From Rhodospirillales bacterium (GTDB lineage: Bacteria > Pseudomonadota > Alphaproteobacteria > Bin95): a stretch of DNA of 41,689 nt. A program made the translations under genes and the position numbers. The notes beneath the pieces were generated by a model. It ran no database searches. It was not told the origin of the DNA and saw only the letters and a program-made list of their open reading frames with translations. The stretch covers positions 1 through 41,689 of the forward strand of contig VMCJ01000020.1 of the NCBI GenBank assembly GCA_008081395.1, written 5' to 3'. This document shows, piece after piece, positions 1-7,934 of the stretch (positions are counted from its first letter, which is position 1; each line of letters opens with the position of its first letter).

Positions 1-73
1 TCTTACAGACTGGCTTGATAGTATGACGGAACGCCCAGATGTAGCAACAGGCATGGCCCTACCAGCGGTCTGA
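1..73 (+). CDS. C-terminal fragment, probable glutathione S-transferase
   Basis: An open frame enters from the left edge (first full codon at base 2) and stops with TGA at 71-73. The 23 residues read LTDWLDSMTERPDVATGMAL and then PAV. This resembles the usual end of bacterial glutathione S-transferases, where a tryptophan-containing helix is followed by an ERPAVQRGLAVP-like tail. Only the tail is visible, so the family is inferred from a short match and nothing can be said about substrate or start. The neighbouring CoA-transferase converges on it from the right. Confidence 0.55.
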   Translation, partial: LTDWLDSMTERPDVATGMALPAV

Positions 74-175
74 GCATTGCATGGGGATGTACAGTTTTTT
101 CGATTGATTTAAACAGTGCACCTCATTTATGCAACTTGGTCCAATCCAGAAAAAGTTGAAGATTTTGTCTGCGGG

Positions 176-1345
176 TTACTCGGACAAAATCTCTTCCCGA
201 TGTTGGTCTAGTGCTGGTGGTGGACGATCTAATTTTGGTCCATCCTCATTCGCTTTAAACGCGGCCCCGATACCCGGTACCGGTTGATCTAGGCCTTGGA
301 CATTATTGAATGTCAGAAGAACATCGCGGTGAGCAAGCGTTGGATGTTTTAGTGCGTCGGGTATGGGCAGTTGGGGTGCAGCTGGCACGCCAACTGCCGC
401 CAATCTTTTTTCCCAGTTGAAAGCATTGTCGCTAGCTAAGCCAGCTTCCATTGCTGCTTTGACAGCCTCGGGGTTGTTTTTACGAGCAGCGGTATCTCTA
501 AATTTTGGATCATCTGCTAATTCCGGCTTTCCAAATGCCTTGGCCAAGCCTCGCCAATGTCCGTCTGTCAGAGCGCTAATCATTAAGTTTCCCTCGCCAG
601 TCTTAAATAAGCCTGAGGTGGGCAATAATGCAGGTGATGAATTCCCCATCAGAGGTTGTTCAAACCCAATTGCCTGATATTGCACGATGGCCTGCGCTTG
701 CATTGTTAAAGCTACATCAAACATCGCAACGTCTAGATGTTGGCCTTTACCTGTTTGGCTGCGGCGGAATAAAGCTGAAGCTACGGAAAAAGCAGCAGTC
801 ATTCCCGTGGCCATATCCACTACGTTAAAGCCAACTCGGCACGGACCAGTTTCTGGATGCCCAGTAAGTGCAATCATACCAGAGACAGCCTGGATTGCGC
901 CATCATAGGCTGGCGCTCCAGCGTAAGGACCTTCTTGCCCATAGCCAGATATGGAGCAGTAAATAATATTAGGCTTTATTTTTTTTGCCCATGAGTACCC
1001 ATACCCTAATTTATCGATAGCTCCTGCTTTAAAATTTTGAATAACAACGTCAGCGGATTTGACTAGTTTTTCTAGAATTGGCCGTGTTTCTGGCGATTTT
1101 AGATCAAGGGCAATAGATCTTTTACCTGCATTCACGCTCAAAAAGATGGGAGAAAACCCAGCCTGTCCAAGTTCGTTATCGCCCATGATTGATCGACCTT
1201 GGTCACCACCCGCCTTTCCAGGTTGGGCTGGTTGTTCGATCTTAATAACATCTGCGCCAAGGAGTGCCATTTGCTCTGCGCAAAACGGCCCTGCCAACAC
1301 TTGGGTGAAATCAATTACTCTTATTCCTTCAAAAGCGCGGGCCAT
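176..1345 (-). CDS. CaiB/BaiF (class III) CoA-transferase family protein
   Basis: The 389-residue product has the features of family III CoA-transferases, which move CoA between carboxylic acids through an aspartyl-CoA thioester. The N-terminus (GIRVIDFTQVLAGPFCAEQM, residues 7-26) is the Rossmann-like entry motif of the family. The pattern VVDMATG around residues 176-181 places Asp177 at the catalytic aspartate of formyl-CoA transferase. GKRSIALDLKSPE (74-86) is also typical. Length matches the usual 380-410. It stands alone between a convergent partial gene and a 304-base gap. Substrate cannot be assigned, because the family covers formyl, carnitine, succinyl, mesaconyl and bile-acid CoA esters. 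Start is the ATG at 1345, which gives the standard N-terminus. Confidence 0.9.
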   Translation of the reverse strand: MARAFEGIRVIDFTQVLAGPFCAEQMALLGADVIKIEQPAQPGKAGGDQGRSIMGDNELGQAGFSPIFLSVNAGKRSIALDLKSPETRPILEKLVKSADVVIQNFKAGAIDKLGYGYSWAKKIKPNIIYCSISGYGQEGPYAGAPAYDGAIQAVSGMIALTGHPETGPCRVGFNVVDMATGMTAAFSVASALFRRSQTGKGQHLDVAMFDVALTMQAQAIVQYQAIGFEQPLMGNSSPALLPTSGLFKTGEGNLMISALTDGHWRGLAKAFGKPELADDPKFRDTAARKNNPEAVKAAMEAGLASDNAFNWEKRLAAVGVPAAPQLPIPDALKHPTLAHRDVLLTFNNVQGLDQPVPGIGAAFKANEDGPKLDRPPPALDQHREEILSE

Positions 1346-1649
1346 CTAGTTCTCCTATATCAACGACTCTTAGAATAATCGTCCTTTTGTCATATGCTCA
1401 ACGCCGGAGTGTTGAAGGGGTAAATAAGTATCGTTCTAGGGGGAGCGTTAAATAAGGCAGAACAAGAAAATCTATAAATTTTGGAGGTGTCGTATTTGCA
1501 AGGTTTTGTGCTTGAATTTACCTGCTGGGGTTAATTCATCTGGCTTCAGGAAGTGTAAATTTAGGCAATCAATGCAACCAAAATTAAATGTAATGCCGAT
1601 TTTAGATTAATTAGAAATGTGCACCCCGTTTCAGAGGGTTTTCAATCAT
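1346..1649. other. Intergenic region with an orphan Shine-Dalgarno
   Basis: This divergent 304-base gap separates the CoA-transferase and ChaC-like genes, so it should hold both promoters, but I see no convincing -35/-10 pair. A strong ribosome-binding sequence, GGAGGTG at 1483-1489, is followed eight bases after GGAGG by TTG at 1496 and a 12-codon frame ending in TAA at 1532-1534. That frame matches nothing I recognise. No tRNA-like cloverleaf or terminator was found. Confidence 0.4.
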
Positions 1650-2279
1650 ATGAAACACAGCAGAGCCCTGTACGTATTCGGCTATGGATCTTTAATGTGG
1701 AGGCCTGACTTTCCATATGTTTGGTGCAAGCCCGCCCTTGCCCTTGAGCATAGTCGAAAGCTGTGCGTGTGGTCTTCGACTTATCGTGGAAGCCCTGCTC
1801 GGCCAGGGTTAGTCTTTGGCTTAGACAAAACACCGGGCCATGCTGCACGTGGAATGCTCTTCAAAGTTGATGCAAGGGACCGACGAAAAGTTATTCATTA
1901 CCTCTTTCAACGTGAATTAATTTATCCAATCTATCAGCCTAGTCGAGTGATAGTAGAAATAGGGGATAAGATCCTACCCGCGCTCACTTTCACTGTAGAT
2001 AGAGATGATCCTGCTTATGCGATCGAGATAAATAGGAACGTGCGTAGAGCTGCCATTGCATCTGGAGCGGGAAGGGCTGGTCGTTCAAAAGATTATCTTG
2101 CAAATGCGTTGTTAAAATTGCGCGAATTGGGCGTCCATGAGCCTGAGTTGGAAGCAGATCTGATAGCTGCCCAAGATTTGCCGGATGACCCTCAGCTACT
2201 TTTTAGCCTCATCGATCAAGCGATGCGTCGCCGCCTCGATCTGGTGTTCAAGCCTGCGCATGAACGTCCGCCGGTCTAG
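1650..2279 (+). CDS. chaC: ChaC-like gamma-glutamylcyclotransferase
   Basis: The product (209 residues from the chosen start) begins with VFGYGSLMWRPDFPY, the signature of the ChaC/GCG family, which cleaves glutathione to 5-oxoproline and Cys-Gly. The segment YLFQREL carries the glutamate expected to act as general acid/base. I chose the ATG at 1650 because AGAGGG lies at 1633-1638, 11 bases upstream, and the signature follows directly; an upstream in-frame ATG at 1617 lacks a ribosome-binding site. The last 84 bases overlap plsC on the opposite strand, tail to tail. A cytosolic role in glutathione turnover is inferred from the family. Confidence 0.85.
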   Translation: MKHSRALYVFGYGSLMWRPDFPYVWCKPALALEHSRKLCVWSSTYRGSPARPGLVFGLDKTPGHAARGMLFKVDARDRRKVIHYLFQRELIYPIYQPSRVIVEIGDKILPALTFTVDRDDPAYAIEINRNVRRAAIASGAGRAGRSKDYLANALLKLRELGVHEPELEADLIAAQDLPDDPQLLFSLIDQAMRRRLDLVFKPAHERPPV

Positions 2280-2906
2280 TCCATGTTCAATCGGTGGAAG
2301 AAATTCAATAATAATAGTACCTCTCTTCTTACTAAAAGAGTTCCGGCCCCAAAAGACTCCGGAATTGAGAGCAACTGGGATGACGCTGTGTTCGAGGCCT
2401 CTGTACATTGCTGCTACTCCTGGAAGATAAGCTGGAGCTGCACCCGGTGCTTTGCGAGTTCCTTCTGGAAAGATAATCACGGAACGTGAATTTTGTAATG
2501 CTAGCTGCGTTTTTGTGAGCATTCGCCGAATGGCTGATGCTCCTGAAGTCCGGTCTATAGCAATCATGCCTGCGCGCCACAGAAATGGTCCCAATGGGGG
2601 AAGAAATAGAAGCGAACGTTTCATTATAAAAGTGGGTTTGTCTAAAATCACAGCAAAGGCAATTGTTTCCCATGCGGACTGATGTTTCGCCGCAATAATA
2701 GTAGCTTGTGTTGGGATTTTTCCTCTAACTTCGCATTCTAGGCCAACAATGTCTTTCAACATTCTTAGTGAAATTTTGCCCCAAAGACGGCCATAAGCAT
2801 TAACCCATTTTTCTCTAATGAGTAAAAGTGGAAGGCCAAAAGCTCCCATTGCAACCGTCATTAGGATGAACAGAAAATTAAAAAGGATTGAACGGATTAA
2901 AGTCAT
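2196..2906 (-). CDS. plsC: 1-acyl-sn-glycerol-3-phosphate acyltransferase
   Basis: This PlsC-family enzyme acylates lysophosphatidic acid in phospholipid synthesis at the inner membrane. From the ATG at 2906 it is 236 residues, with a hydrophobic N-terminal helix (about 8-30), the acyltransferase block I variant HQSAWE (75-80; Glu in place of the usual Asp of HX4D) and block III FPEGTR (146-151). A TTG nine bases upstream is an alternative start. It lies 90-100 bases downstream of ftsX on the same strand, and ftsEX followed by plsC is a recurring alphaproteobacterial order, so it is probably the last gene of that unit. Its 3' end overlaps the ChaC-like gene. Confidence 0.9.
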   Translation of the reverse strand: MTLIRSILFNFLFILMTVAMGAFGLPLLLIREKWVNAYGRLWGKISLRMLKDIVGLECEVRGKIPTQATIIAAKHQSAWETIAFAVILDKPTFIMKRSLLFLPPLGPFLWRAGMIAIDRTSGASAIRRMLTKTQLALQNSRSVIIFPEGTRKAPGAAPAYLPGVAAMYRGLEHSVIPVALNSGVFWGRNSFSKKRGTIIIEFLPPIEHGLDRRTFMRRLEHQIEAATHRLIDEAKK

Positions 2907-3005
2907 CTTCAGCAATCAATTCGTTTTCTGACGTCTCAAAAATAACAAGTTGGTGGCATTGTTATAAACTTCTCTCGAGGGTTGTCTTGAAAATGGTTTT
3001 CTTTC

Positions 3006-3914
3006 TTAAATTCGTCGAAGCCAAATCAGTGCAGCTAGTCGAGATACAGTTACAGCTATTCCCCCTGTAGGTAGGGGTAACGACGCGATTATTAGCATGT
3101 GCCAGGTATTAAATTCTGGGATTGGGATCAATCCTTTCAACCCAGCTGAAGCATGCTCTGCAAACATTATAGTGCCCAATGCAGCCCCAGTACCAAGCGA
3201 AGCACCAATTATTGTATGTTTGAAACATGCCTTTGCGACAATGGTTGAGATCAAATGATCAGACCCTCCAAGTTGGCGCAGCAAAAGTATTGAGTCGGCA
3301 TGAATTGCTATACGAGCACCCGCAACGGTGCCGATGGCGCCAAAACTTAGGAAACACACTAGTAATGCTGCAATAAGCGAAATATTGCTAATGGCATTTG
3401 CATATTCTGAGATCCGCTTTGCCCATTTTGCGTGATCATCCACCTTTATGTCTGGTGAAACCTTCTGGAGGCGCTGCTCAAGAGTTGAGGGGTCAAGCCG
3501 CGCCCCTGGTTCAGTGATTACTTCGATGAAACGTGGCTTTGGTAAATCATCAAAATTTACAAGATCACCGAGCCACGGTGAAAGAAGCTCATCGATCTTT
3601 TTCTCCGAAGTCACAGTAGCGTGCTCAATGCCAGGAGTAATGCGTGTCATCTCCAGTACTCGAGATAAATAGTCTGTTTCTTCATTTAAAAGCGGGCCCA
3701 ATTGAATAGTGAGGCCGCCTGTAAAATTTTCTGACCACTTTTCTGCGGAACTACCAACACCCAATGCGGCAGCGGTGAACAGGGCAGCTAAAAATGTCAT
3801 TACAGCGGTTGCAATTGGAAGAATGTGGCCTGCTATATCACCTGTAAGTTCTCTGGAGATGACTGAGGTACCGTTTTGGCTTTTCGATAAGAAATGTCTA
3901 AGGCTGGAGATCAA
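3006..3914 (-). CDS. ftsX: Cell division protein FtsX
   Basis: FtsX is the membrane subunit of the FtsEX complex, which controls peptidoglycan hydrolases at the septum. The 302-residue product shows the family layout: cytoplasmic N-terminus, membrane helix at about 30-52, a periplasmic domain of about 120 residues, then three C-terminal helices (roughly 175-200, 222-250, 270-297). Sequence identity is weak, as is usual for FtsX, so the assignment leans on topology and on ftsE directly upstream. The start is TTG at 3914-3912, five bases past the ftsE stop; GAGGAC at 3928-3923, inside the end of ftsE, is well placed for it, suggesting translational coupling. Confidence 0.88.
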   Translation of the reverse strand: MISSLRHFLSKSQNGTSVISRELTGDIAGHILPIATAVMTFLAALFTAAALGVGSSAEKWSENFTGGLTIQLGPLLNEETDYLSRVLEMTRITPGIEHATVTSEKKIDELLSPWLGDLVNFDDLPKPRFIEVITEPGARLDPSTLEQRLQKVSPDIKVDDHAKWAKRISEYANAISNISLIAALLVCFLSFGAIGTVAGARIAIHADSILLLRQLGGSDHLISTIVAKACFKHTIIGASLGTGAALGTIMFAEHASAGLKGLIPIPEFNTWHMLIIASLPLPTGGIAVTVSRLAALIWLRRI

Positions 3915-3919
3915 AATAT

Positions 3920-4624
3920 TTAGTCCTCAATCAATCTACCATCTTCAAGTGTAATTACTGGATGTGGAAAACGATCAATCAGGCTCTTGCTATGTGTTGC
4001 TAAAATTATTGTGGTTCCTATTCGGTTTAAATATTCAAAAAGAGTCAAAAGCCGATCACCCATCGCGTCATCAACACTTCCAGTTGGTTCATCTCCAATC
4101 AAAAGCTTCGGTCGATTTATGACGGCTCGAGCAATAGCAATTCTTTGACGCTCGCCACCTGAAAGGGTTTGGGGTGCCGAATTAATTCGGTGATCAAGTC
4201 CAACCCATCTGATTAATTCCAAAGCTTCTTCGCGCGCCACTTGTAAATTTTCGCCGGAAATAAGCCTAGGTAGAGCCACGTTGTCAGCTAGAGATAAGTT
4301 ATTAAGGAGACGGAAATCTTGAAAAACAATTCCAATTTTTTGGCGAATTGTTGCCCGTTCTTTAGCGTTAGTTTTTTGCACATCAGAGCCAAAGAGCAGA
4401 ACGCTGCCATCTGTGGGATAGGTATCCATGAAAAGTAGTCGTAATAGGGATGATTTTCCTGCGCCGCTTGGGCCTACTAAATAGCGAAATTCTCCCCCTG
4501 GAATCGTAAGGCTGACATTTTCCAGAACATTCGGAGTATTTCTGTAAGAGAAAGTTACGGCTTTAAGTTGAGCCACTATATTTGAAGAGGCAACAGCGGG
4601 ATTACGTGCTGGCATGCGGAGCAT
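3920..4624 (-). CDS. ftsE: Cell division ATP-binding protein FtsE
   Basis: This is the ABC ATPase of the FtsEX divisome complex. The 234 residues contain Walker A GPSGAGKS (51-58), the Q-loop FQD (101-103), the signature LSGGERQ (154-160), Walker B LLIGDEP (174-180) and the switch histidine His211. The strings IGIVFQDFRLL and GDEPTGSVD are typical of FtsE. The N-terminus is about ten residues longer than in E. coli; ATG codons at 4624 and 4615 are both possible. It heads the ftsE-ftsX-plsC unit and is divergent from the zinc-ribbon gene at 4715. Confidence 0.95.
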   Translation of the reverse strand: MLRMPARNPAVASSNIVAQLKAVTFSYRNTPNVLENVSLTIPGGEFRYLVGPSGAGKSSLLRLLFMDTYPTDGSVLLFGSDVQKTNAKERATIRQKIGIVFQDFRLLNNLSLADNVALPRLISGENLQVAREEALELIRWVGLDHRINSAPQTLSGGERQRIAIARAVINRPKLLIGDEPTGSVDDAMGDRLLTLFEYLNRIGTTIILATHSKSLIDRFPHPVITLEDGRLIED

Positions 4625-4714
4625 CGCCTTGTGTCAAAGAATCATTTACATCTATATAACATCTTAGGCTGGAGACTGCTTTCCTAAGCCAGATGTTTTA
4701 CTTAATGGAACTCG
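4625..4714. promoter_or_regulatory. Divergent promoter region with inverted repeat
   Basis: The 90 bases between ftsE and the zinc-ribbon gene must drive both directions. AACATCT at 4658-4664 is repeated inverted as AGATGTT at 4691-4697, and inside these arms TTAGG (4664-4668) pairs with CCTAA (4683-4687). The whole is a bulged inverted repeat of about 40 bases. TATATA at 4653-4658 could be a plus-strand -10 with a weak TTGTGT about 18 bases upstream. It could be an operator or a hairpin in a 5' leader. Confidence 0.4.
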
Positions 4715-5452
4715 ATGCTGCTCGTTTGCCCAAATTGTGATGCGCGATATCTGGCTCCTGATCATCAAATTGGGCCAAATGGTAGGCGGGTGCGTTGTGC
4801 TCGTTGTGCTTTTGTTTGGCGCGCTGAGTTATCTTCGTCAGTTAAGACAGATGAACAACAAAATTCATCAAATTTGGACAAGACAACTCAACATGAAGAT
4901 GCGCATGTTGCTAAGTCAGAGGAGCGTTTTTTCACAGATGTTACCGCGAAAATAGAGCCTTTACCTCGTTCTCGGGTGCCAGCGCTTCGAAACACAAAAA
5001 GGCCTAGGCGTTATTGGCCTGCTTATTTTCTTGCTGGCGCGATAGGTTTTGCCATAGTTCCAAATTTAACACTCTTTCATGAGCAGTTTTCGTTTGCATG
5101 GTCTCAAACCGTTAAGTTAGTTCAAACGGTTTCTGATGTAAGGAATGATAACAACGTTGTTCAACAGGACGGTAACTTTGAAGTCAGGAATTTGAAAAAC
5201 GAATGGACTAAAAAAAAGACAGGGCTTCAATTGGTTATTCAAGGAATCGTAGTTAACAAGTCTGATGCAGAACAACCAGGGCAGTTTTTGCGGATACGTC
5301 TGTTTGATAGTGGAGATAACAAGGTGCGTGATAGGCGTGAGGAGGTGCCGGGAGGAAGTTTTAGTCCTGGTGAAAGCAGACCCTTCACTATAGTTTTTGA
5401 AGATCCAGGTGACGTTGCCAGGGCTCTTCCAACAGTCGAGGCTGCAGATTAA
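4715..5452 (+). CDS. MJ0042-type zinc-ribbon membrane protein (DUF3426-like)
   Basis: The 245-residue product starts with a zinc ribbon of the MJ0042 type: CPNC at 5-8 and CARC at 28-31, with a basic stretch between. A low-complexity linker of about 60 residues follows, then a single membrane helix (about 101-120, YWPAYFLAGAIGFAIVPNL). The C-terminal domain of about 110 residues resembles DUF3426, with the pattern VIQGIVVNKSDAEQ and a final ESRPFTIVFEDP. The ribbon would be cytoplasmic and the C-terminal domain periplasmic. Such genes often sit divergently next to ftsE in alphaproteobacteria. No molecular function is established that I can assign. Confidence 0.8.
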   Translation: MLLVCPNCDARYLAPDHQIGPNGRRVRCARCAFVWRAELSSSVKTDEQQNSSNLDKTTQHEDAHVAKSEERFFTDVTAKIEPLPRSRVPALRNTKRPRRYWPAYFLAGAIGFAIVPNLTLFHEQFSFAWSQTVKLVQTVSDVRNDNNVVQQDGNFEVRNLKNEWTKKKTGLQLVIQGIVVNKSDAEQPGQFLRIRLFDSGDNKVRDRREEVPGGSFSPGESRPFTIVFEDPGDVARALPTVEAAD

Positions 5453-5465
5453 ATCAGAATAAAAG

Positions 5466-5483
5466 GACAAAAAGTTTTTTGTC
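5466..5483. terminator. Candidate bidirectional terminator hairpin
   Basis: GACAAAA and TTTTGTC form an A/T-rich hairpin with T-runs readable on both strands. It lies between the convergent ends of the zinc-ribbon gene and aroQ. The stem is short and weak. Confidence 0.35.
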
Positions 5484-5523
5484 TCACGAATGCTCCTGAT
5501 AGTTTTCTAAGGTTTAGTTGAAT

Positions 5524-5961
5524 TCAATTCAGAAGCTCGGCCATCGCATCGATCGCCACCCGATATCCTGCTACCCCTAGGCCAGCAATGATTCCTGTGG
5601 CGGCAAGTGACACATACGATTTATGTCTAAAGCTTTCTCGTGTGTGAGGGTTAGATATATGCAGTTCTATTACTGGGCCCTTGACCATTTTTAATGCGTC
5701 GAGAATTGCTACCGATGTGTGCGTATATGCGGCTGGATTTATGATGATGCCATCGAATTTTTCGATCGCCTCTTGTATCCAACTAACAAGTTCCCCTTCG
5801 GTATTTGACTGTCGGAAGTCAATTACCAGACCCCGCATTGCGGCCTGTGCCTCTGATATCTTTTCTACTTCAGCTAGTGTTGTTGCTCCATAAATTTCTG
5901 GCTCACGGACGCCTAGCATGTTCAGATTGGGGCCATTTAAAAACAAGATTGTCTTTGACAT
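5524..5961 (-). CDS. aroQ: 3-dehydroquinate dehydratase, type II
   Basis: The enzyme converts 3-dehydroquinate to 3-dehydroshikimate in the shikimate pathway by an anti elimination through an enolate. The 145-residue length is typical. Visible landmarks are [18 protein letters not shown] (8-25, with catalytic Tyr24), NPAAYTH (75-81, His81), ELHISN (99-104, His101) and Arg112 in the following loop. The ATG at 5961 is preceded by GGGGAA at a suitable distance. It is a single-gene unit, convergent with the zinc-ribbon gene. In many relatives accBC follows aroQ, but not here. Confidence 0.96.
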   Translation of the reverse strand: MSKTILFLNGPNLNMLGVREPEIYGATTLAEVEKISEAQAAMRGLVIDFRQSNTEGELVSWIQEAIEKFDGIIINPAAYTHTSVAILDALKMVKGPVIELHISNPHTRESFRHKSYVSLAATGIIAGLGVAGYRVAIDAMAELLN

Positions 5962-6188
5962 CTAAAACATTCCCCTGATCTTCGTATAATATCCGGTTAA
6001 GCCTAATATATGAAAGATGCAAGAATTTTAGGGTCGCCTTGACCGAAGTAATCTTTGCCCAAGCTGGAAAACATTAGAGTGGGTGTAAGAACTAAGATGG
6101 ATATTATTTTAAAAAAGGTTCTAACTCACACATCTTCCGATCGGTAGATTAAATTAATAGGTGGGATTGAAAACCTTGGGGGGTTCAA

Positions 6189-7013
6189 ATGTCAGCTGTT
6201 TACGAGATTGAGGTGCAAGATGTCGTATATTTACGAGTTGATGGATTAGAACTTTTTGCAAGAATTTATCGTCCGCTTGGAGTAGGGCCCTTTGAGGGTG
6301 TCGTTGAGGTTCATGGTGGAGCATGGACTGCAAATGACAGGCTAACTAATAAAGATATTCATATGCCATTGGCAGCAAGTGGAGTTGTTGTAATGGCTAT
6401 CGATTTTCGAATGCCGCCTTTCAAAGGATATCCTGCATCTGTTCAAGATGTGAATCTAGCTGTCCGTTGGCTGAAATCGAAGGCAGATGATTTTCAAATT
6501 GATAAATCGAGGATTGGTATTATTGGGACATCAAGCGGTGGTCATCAGGCCATGCTTTGCGCCCTCCGTCCAACACATGTGGAATATAATCAACACATTC
6601 TGCATGGTGGGTATGATGCGATAGTAAATTTTGCGGTTTTGTGTTGGCCCGTACTAGACCCCTTGGCTCGTTACAGAATGGTCATGTCAAATGGAAACGA
6701 AAGACTTTTTCTTGCTCATAAGGCCTTTTGGCCTGACGAAGAAGCTATGGCCGATGGTAATCCTCAACTGATTGTTGAGCGTGGGGAGCCAATTGATTTT
6801 CCGCCCGTCCTAGTTATTCAAGGCACTAATGATGATAATCTTACACCGGATATGGCAGATAGGTTTGCTTCAGCTTACGAGGTTTCGAATGGAAGAATTC
6901 AACTCAAAAAATTTCAAGGAGCACCCCACGCTTTTATAGCTAGGGACCCCAACTCCGAGCATGCAAAAGAAGCAATCAGAGCTATTGTTGAATTTGTTAA
7001 AGAGGTGGGATGA
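6189..7013 (+). CDS. Alpha/beta hydrolase, HSL-type esterase
   Basis: The 274-residue protein has the layout of hormone-sensitive-lipase/carboxylesterase-type hydrolases. The oxyanion motif HGGAW is at 42-46, the nucleophile elbow GTSSG at 113-117 (Ser115), an acidic residue lies in QGTNDDN (211-217, Asp215 or Asp216) and the catalytic histidine is in APHAF (245-249, His247). There is no signal peptide, so it is probably cytosolic. A G-rich stretch just before the ATG serves as ribosome-binding site. Natural substrate is unknown; family members hydrolyse short-chain esters and some act as kynurenine formamidases or on xenobiotic esters. It is convergent with ubiG and has no operon partner. 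Confidence 0.85.
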   Translation: MSAVYEIEVQDVVYLRVDGLELFARIYRPLGVGPFEGVVEVHGGAWTANDRLTNKDIHMPLAASGVVVMAIDFRMPPFKGYPASVQDVNLAVRWLKSKADDFQIDKSRIGIIGTSSGGHQAMLCALRPTHVEYNQHILHGGYDAIVNFAVLCWPVLDPLARYRMVMSNGNERLFLAHKAFWPDEEAMADGNPQLIVERGEPIDFPPVLVIQGTNDDNLTPDMADRFASAYEVSNGRIQLKKFQGAPHAFIARDPNSEHAKEAIRAIVEFVKEVG

Positions 7014-7052
7014 ATTTTAACTTCTGCCTGGATGGGCAGTTTACAAACTAGC

Positions 7053-7799
7053 TTAAACTGCTGGTCGAGTGGCAGCTAACATGTAATTCATTGAAATGTC
7101 CGTACTTCTTCTCCATTCGTCTGTAAAAAGATCATAGGTTATGCCTTCAGGTTTTTTGACGATAAGACCGGCTTCGCGCAGAGGGCGAGCTAATTCAGAT
7201 GGCTTTATGAATTTTCGCCAATCATGAGTTCCGCGGGGCAGCCAGCCTAGAACATATTCTGCAGCAAATTTTGCTAAGACCAATGCCTTTGGAGTTCTGT
7301 TGATCGTTGCAGCTATAAGTAAGCCGCCCGGGCGTGTAAGGTTTGCCAATGCTCGTAAAAATGTTCCTTGGTCAGGCACATGTTCTACTACTTCCAAAGA
7401 TACCACTAGGTCGAAGTTTATACCCCTCGATGCTAAATTTTCTGCAGTATCGATTTGGTAGTCTATTTCAAGGCCCGATATCTCGGCGTGAGTTTTTGCC
7501 GCTTCAATATTATTGTCTGTGACGTCGATGCCCACGGTCTTAGCGCCAAGGCGCGCGAGAGGTTCTGTTATCAAGCCTCCTCCACAACCAACATCTATCG
7601 CAGATAGTCCTTTGAGTTGGCTTAACCCTCTGGGCCTTGAGAAATGTTCCGCCACCATGTCTGCGATGAAGCTCATGCGTGCTGGACCAAGTTGGTGCAG
7701 AGGCTGAAAAGCACCATTTGGATCCCACCACTGATCAGCTAGTGCCGCAAATTGAGCAGCCTCGTGAGGGTCGATGTTTTCTGCGGCGATTACGCTCAT
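7053..7799 (-). CDS. ubiG: Ubiquinone biosynthesis O-methyltransferase UbiG
   Basis: UbiG carries out both O-methylations of ubiquinone synthesis using S-adenosylmethionine. From the ATG at 7799 the product is 248 residues. It has AAQFAALADQWWDPNGAFQP (14-33), a UbiG hallmark, and the SAM-binding motif DVGCGGG (69-75), then VSLEVVEHVPD. The frame is open 29 codons further upstream, but GAGAGGAG just before 7799 and the family N-terminus support this start. It is divergent from lysC across 135 bases, a common alphaproteobacterial arrangement. A ubiquinone-based aerobic chain is also indicated by the COQ9 gene at 20972. Confidence 0.95.
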   Translation of the reverse strand: MSVIAAENIDPHEAAQFAALADQWWDPNGAFQPLHQLGPARMSFIADMVAEHFSRPRGLSQLKGLSAIDVGCGGGLITEPLARLGAKTVGIDVTDNNIEAAKTHAEISGLEIDYQIDTAENLASRGINFDLVVSLEVVEHVPDQGTFLRALANLTRPGGLLIAATINRTPKALVLAKFAAEYVLGWLPRGTHDWRKFIKPSELARPLREAGLIVKKPEGITYDLFTDEWRRSTDISMNYMLAATRPAV

Positions 7800-7934
7800 C
7801 CGATAATCACTCCTCTCACGTGGCTTGCCGGTGGGCTTACTCGTCAATATGTTGCGGACAATTTTATAGGCAACAATTATAAGCATATCTCGCCAGTTTC
7901 AATTAGTTGGTTAGAGCTTAAGGGATTTTCCACA

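Noticed and set aside
1059-1349. 96-residue plus-strand frame inside the CoA-transferase gene
   Set aside because: It lies wholly antisense to a well-supported gene and has no recognisable features.
7024-7039. Hairpin CTGCC/GGCAG between the esterase gene and ubiG
   Set aside because: The stem is only five base pairs and no T-run of useful length follows.
7752-7934. N-terminal extension of aspartate kinase by 61 residues
   Set aside because: It overlaps the ubiG coding start, has no family similarity, and a GTG with a good ribosome-binding site gives the canonical N-terminus.
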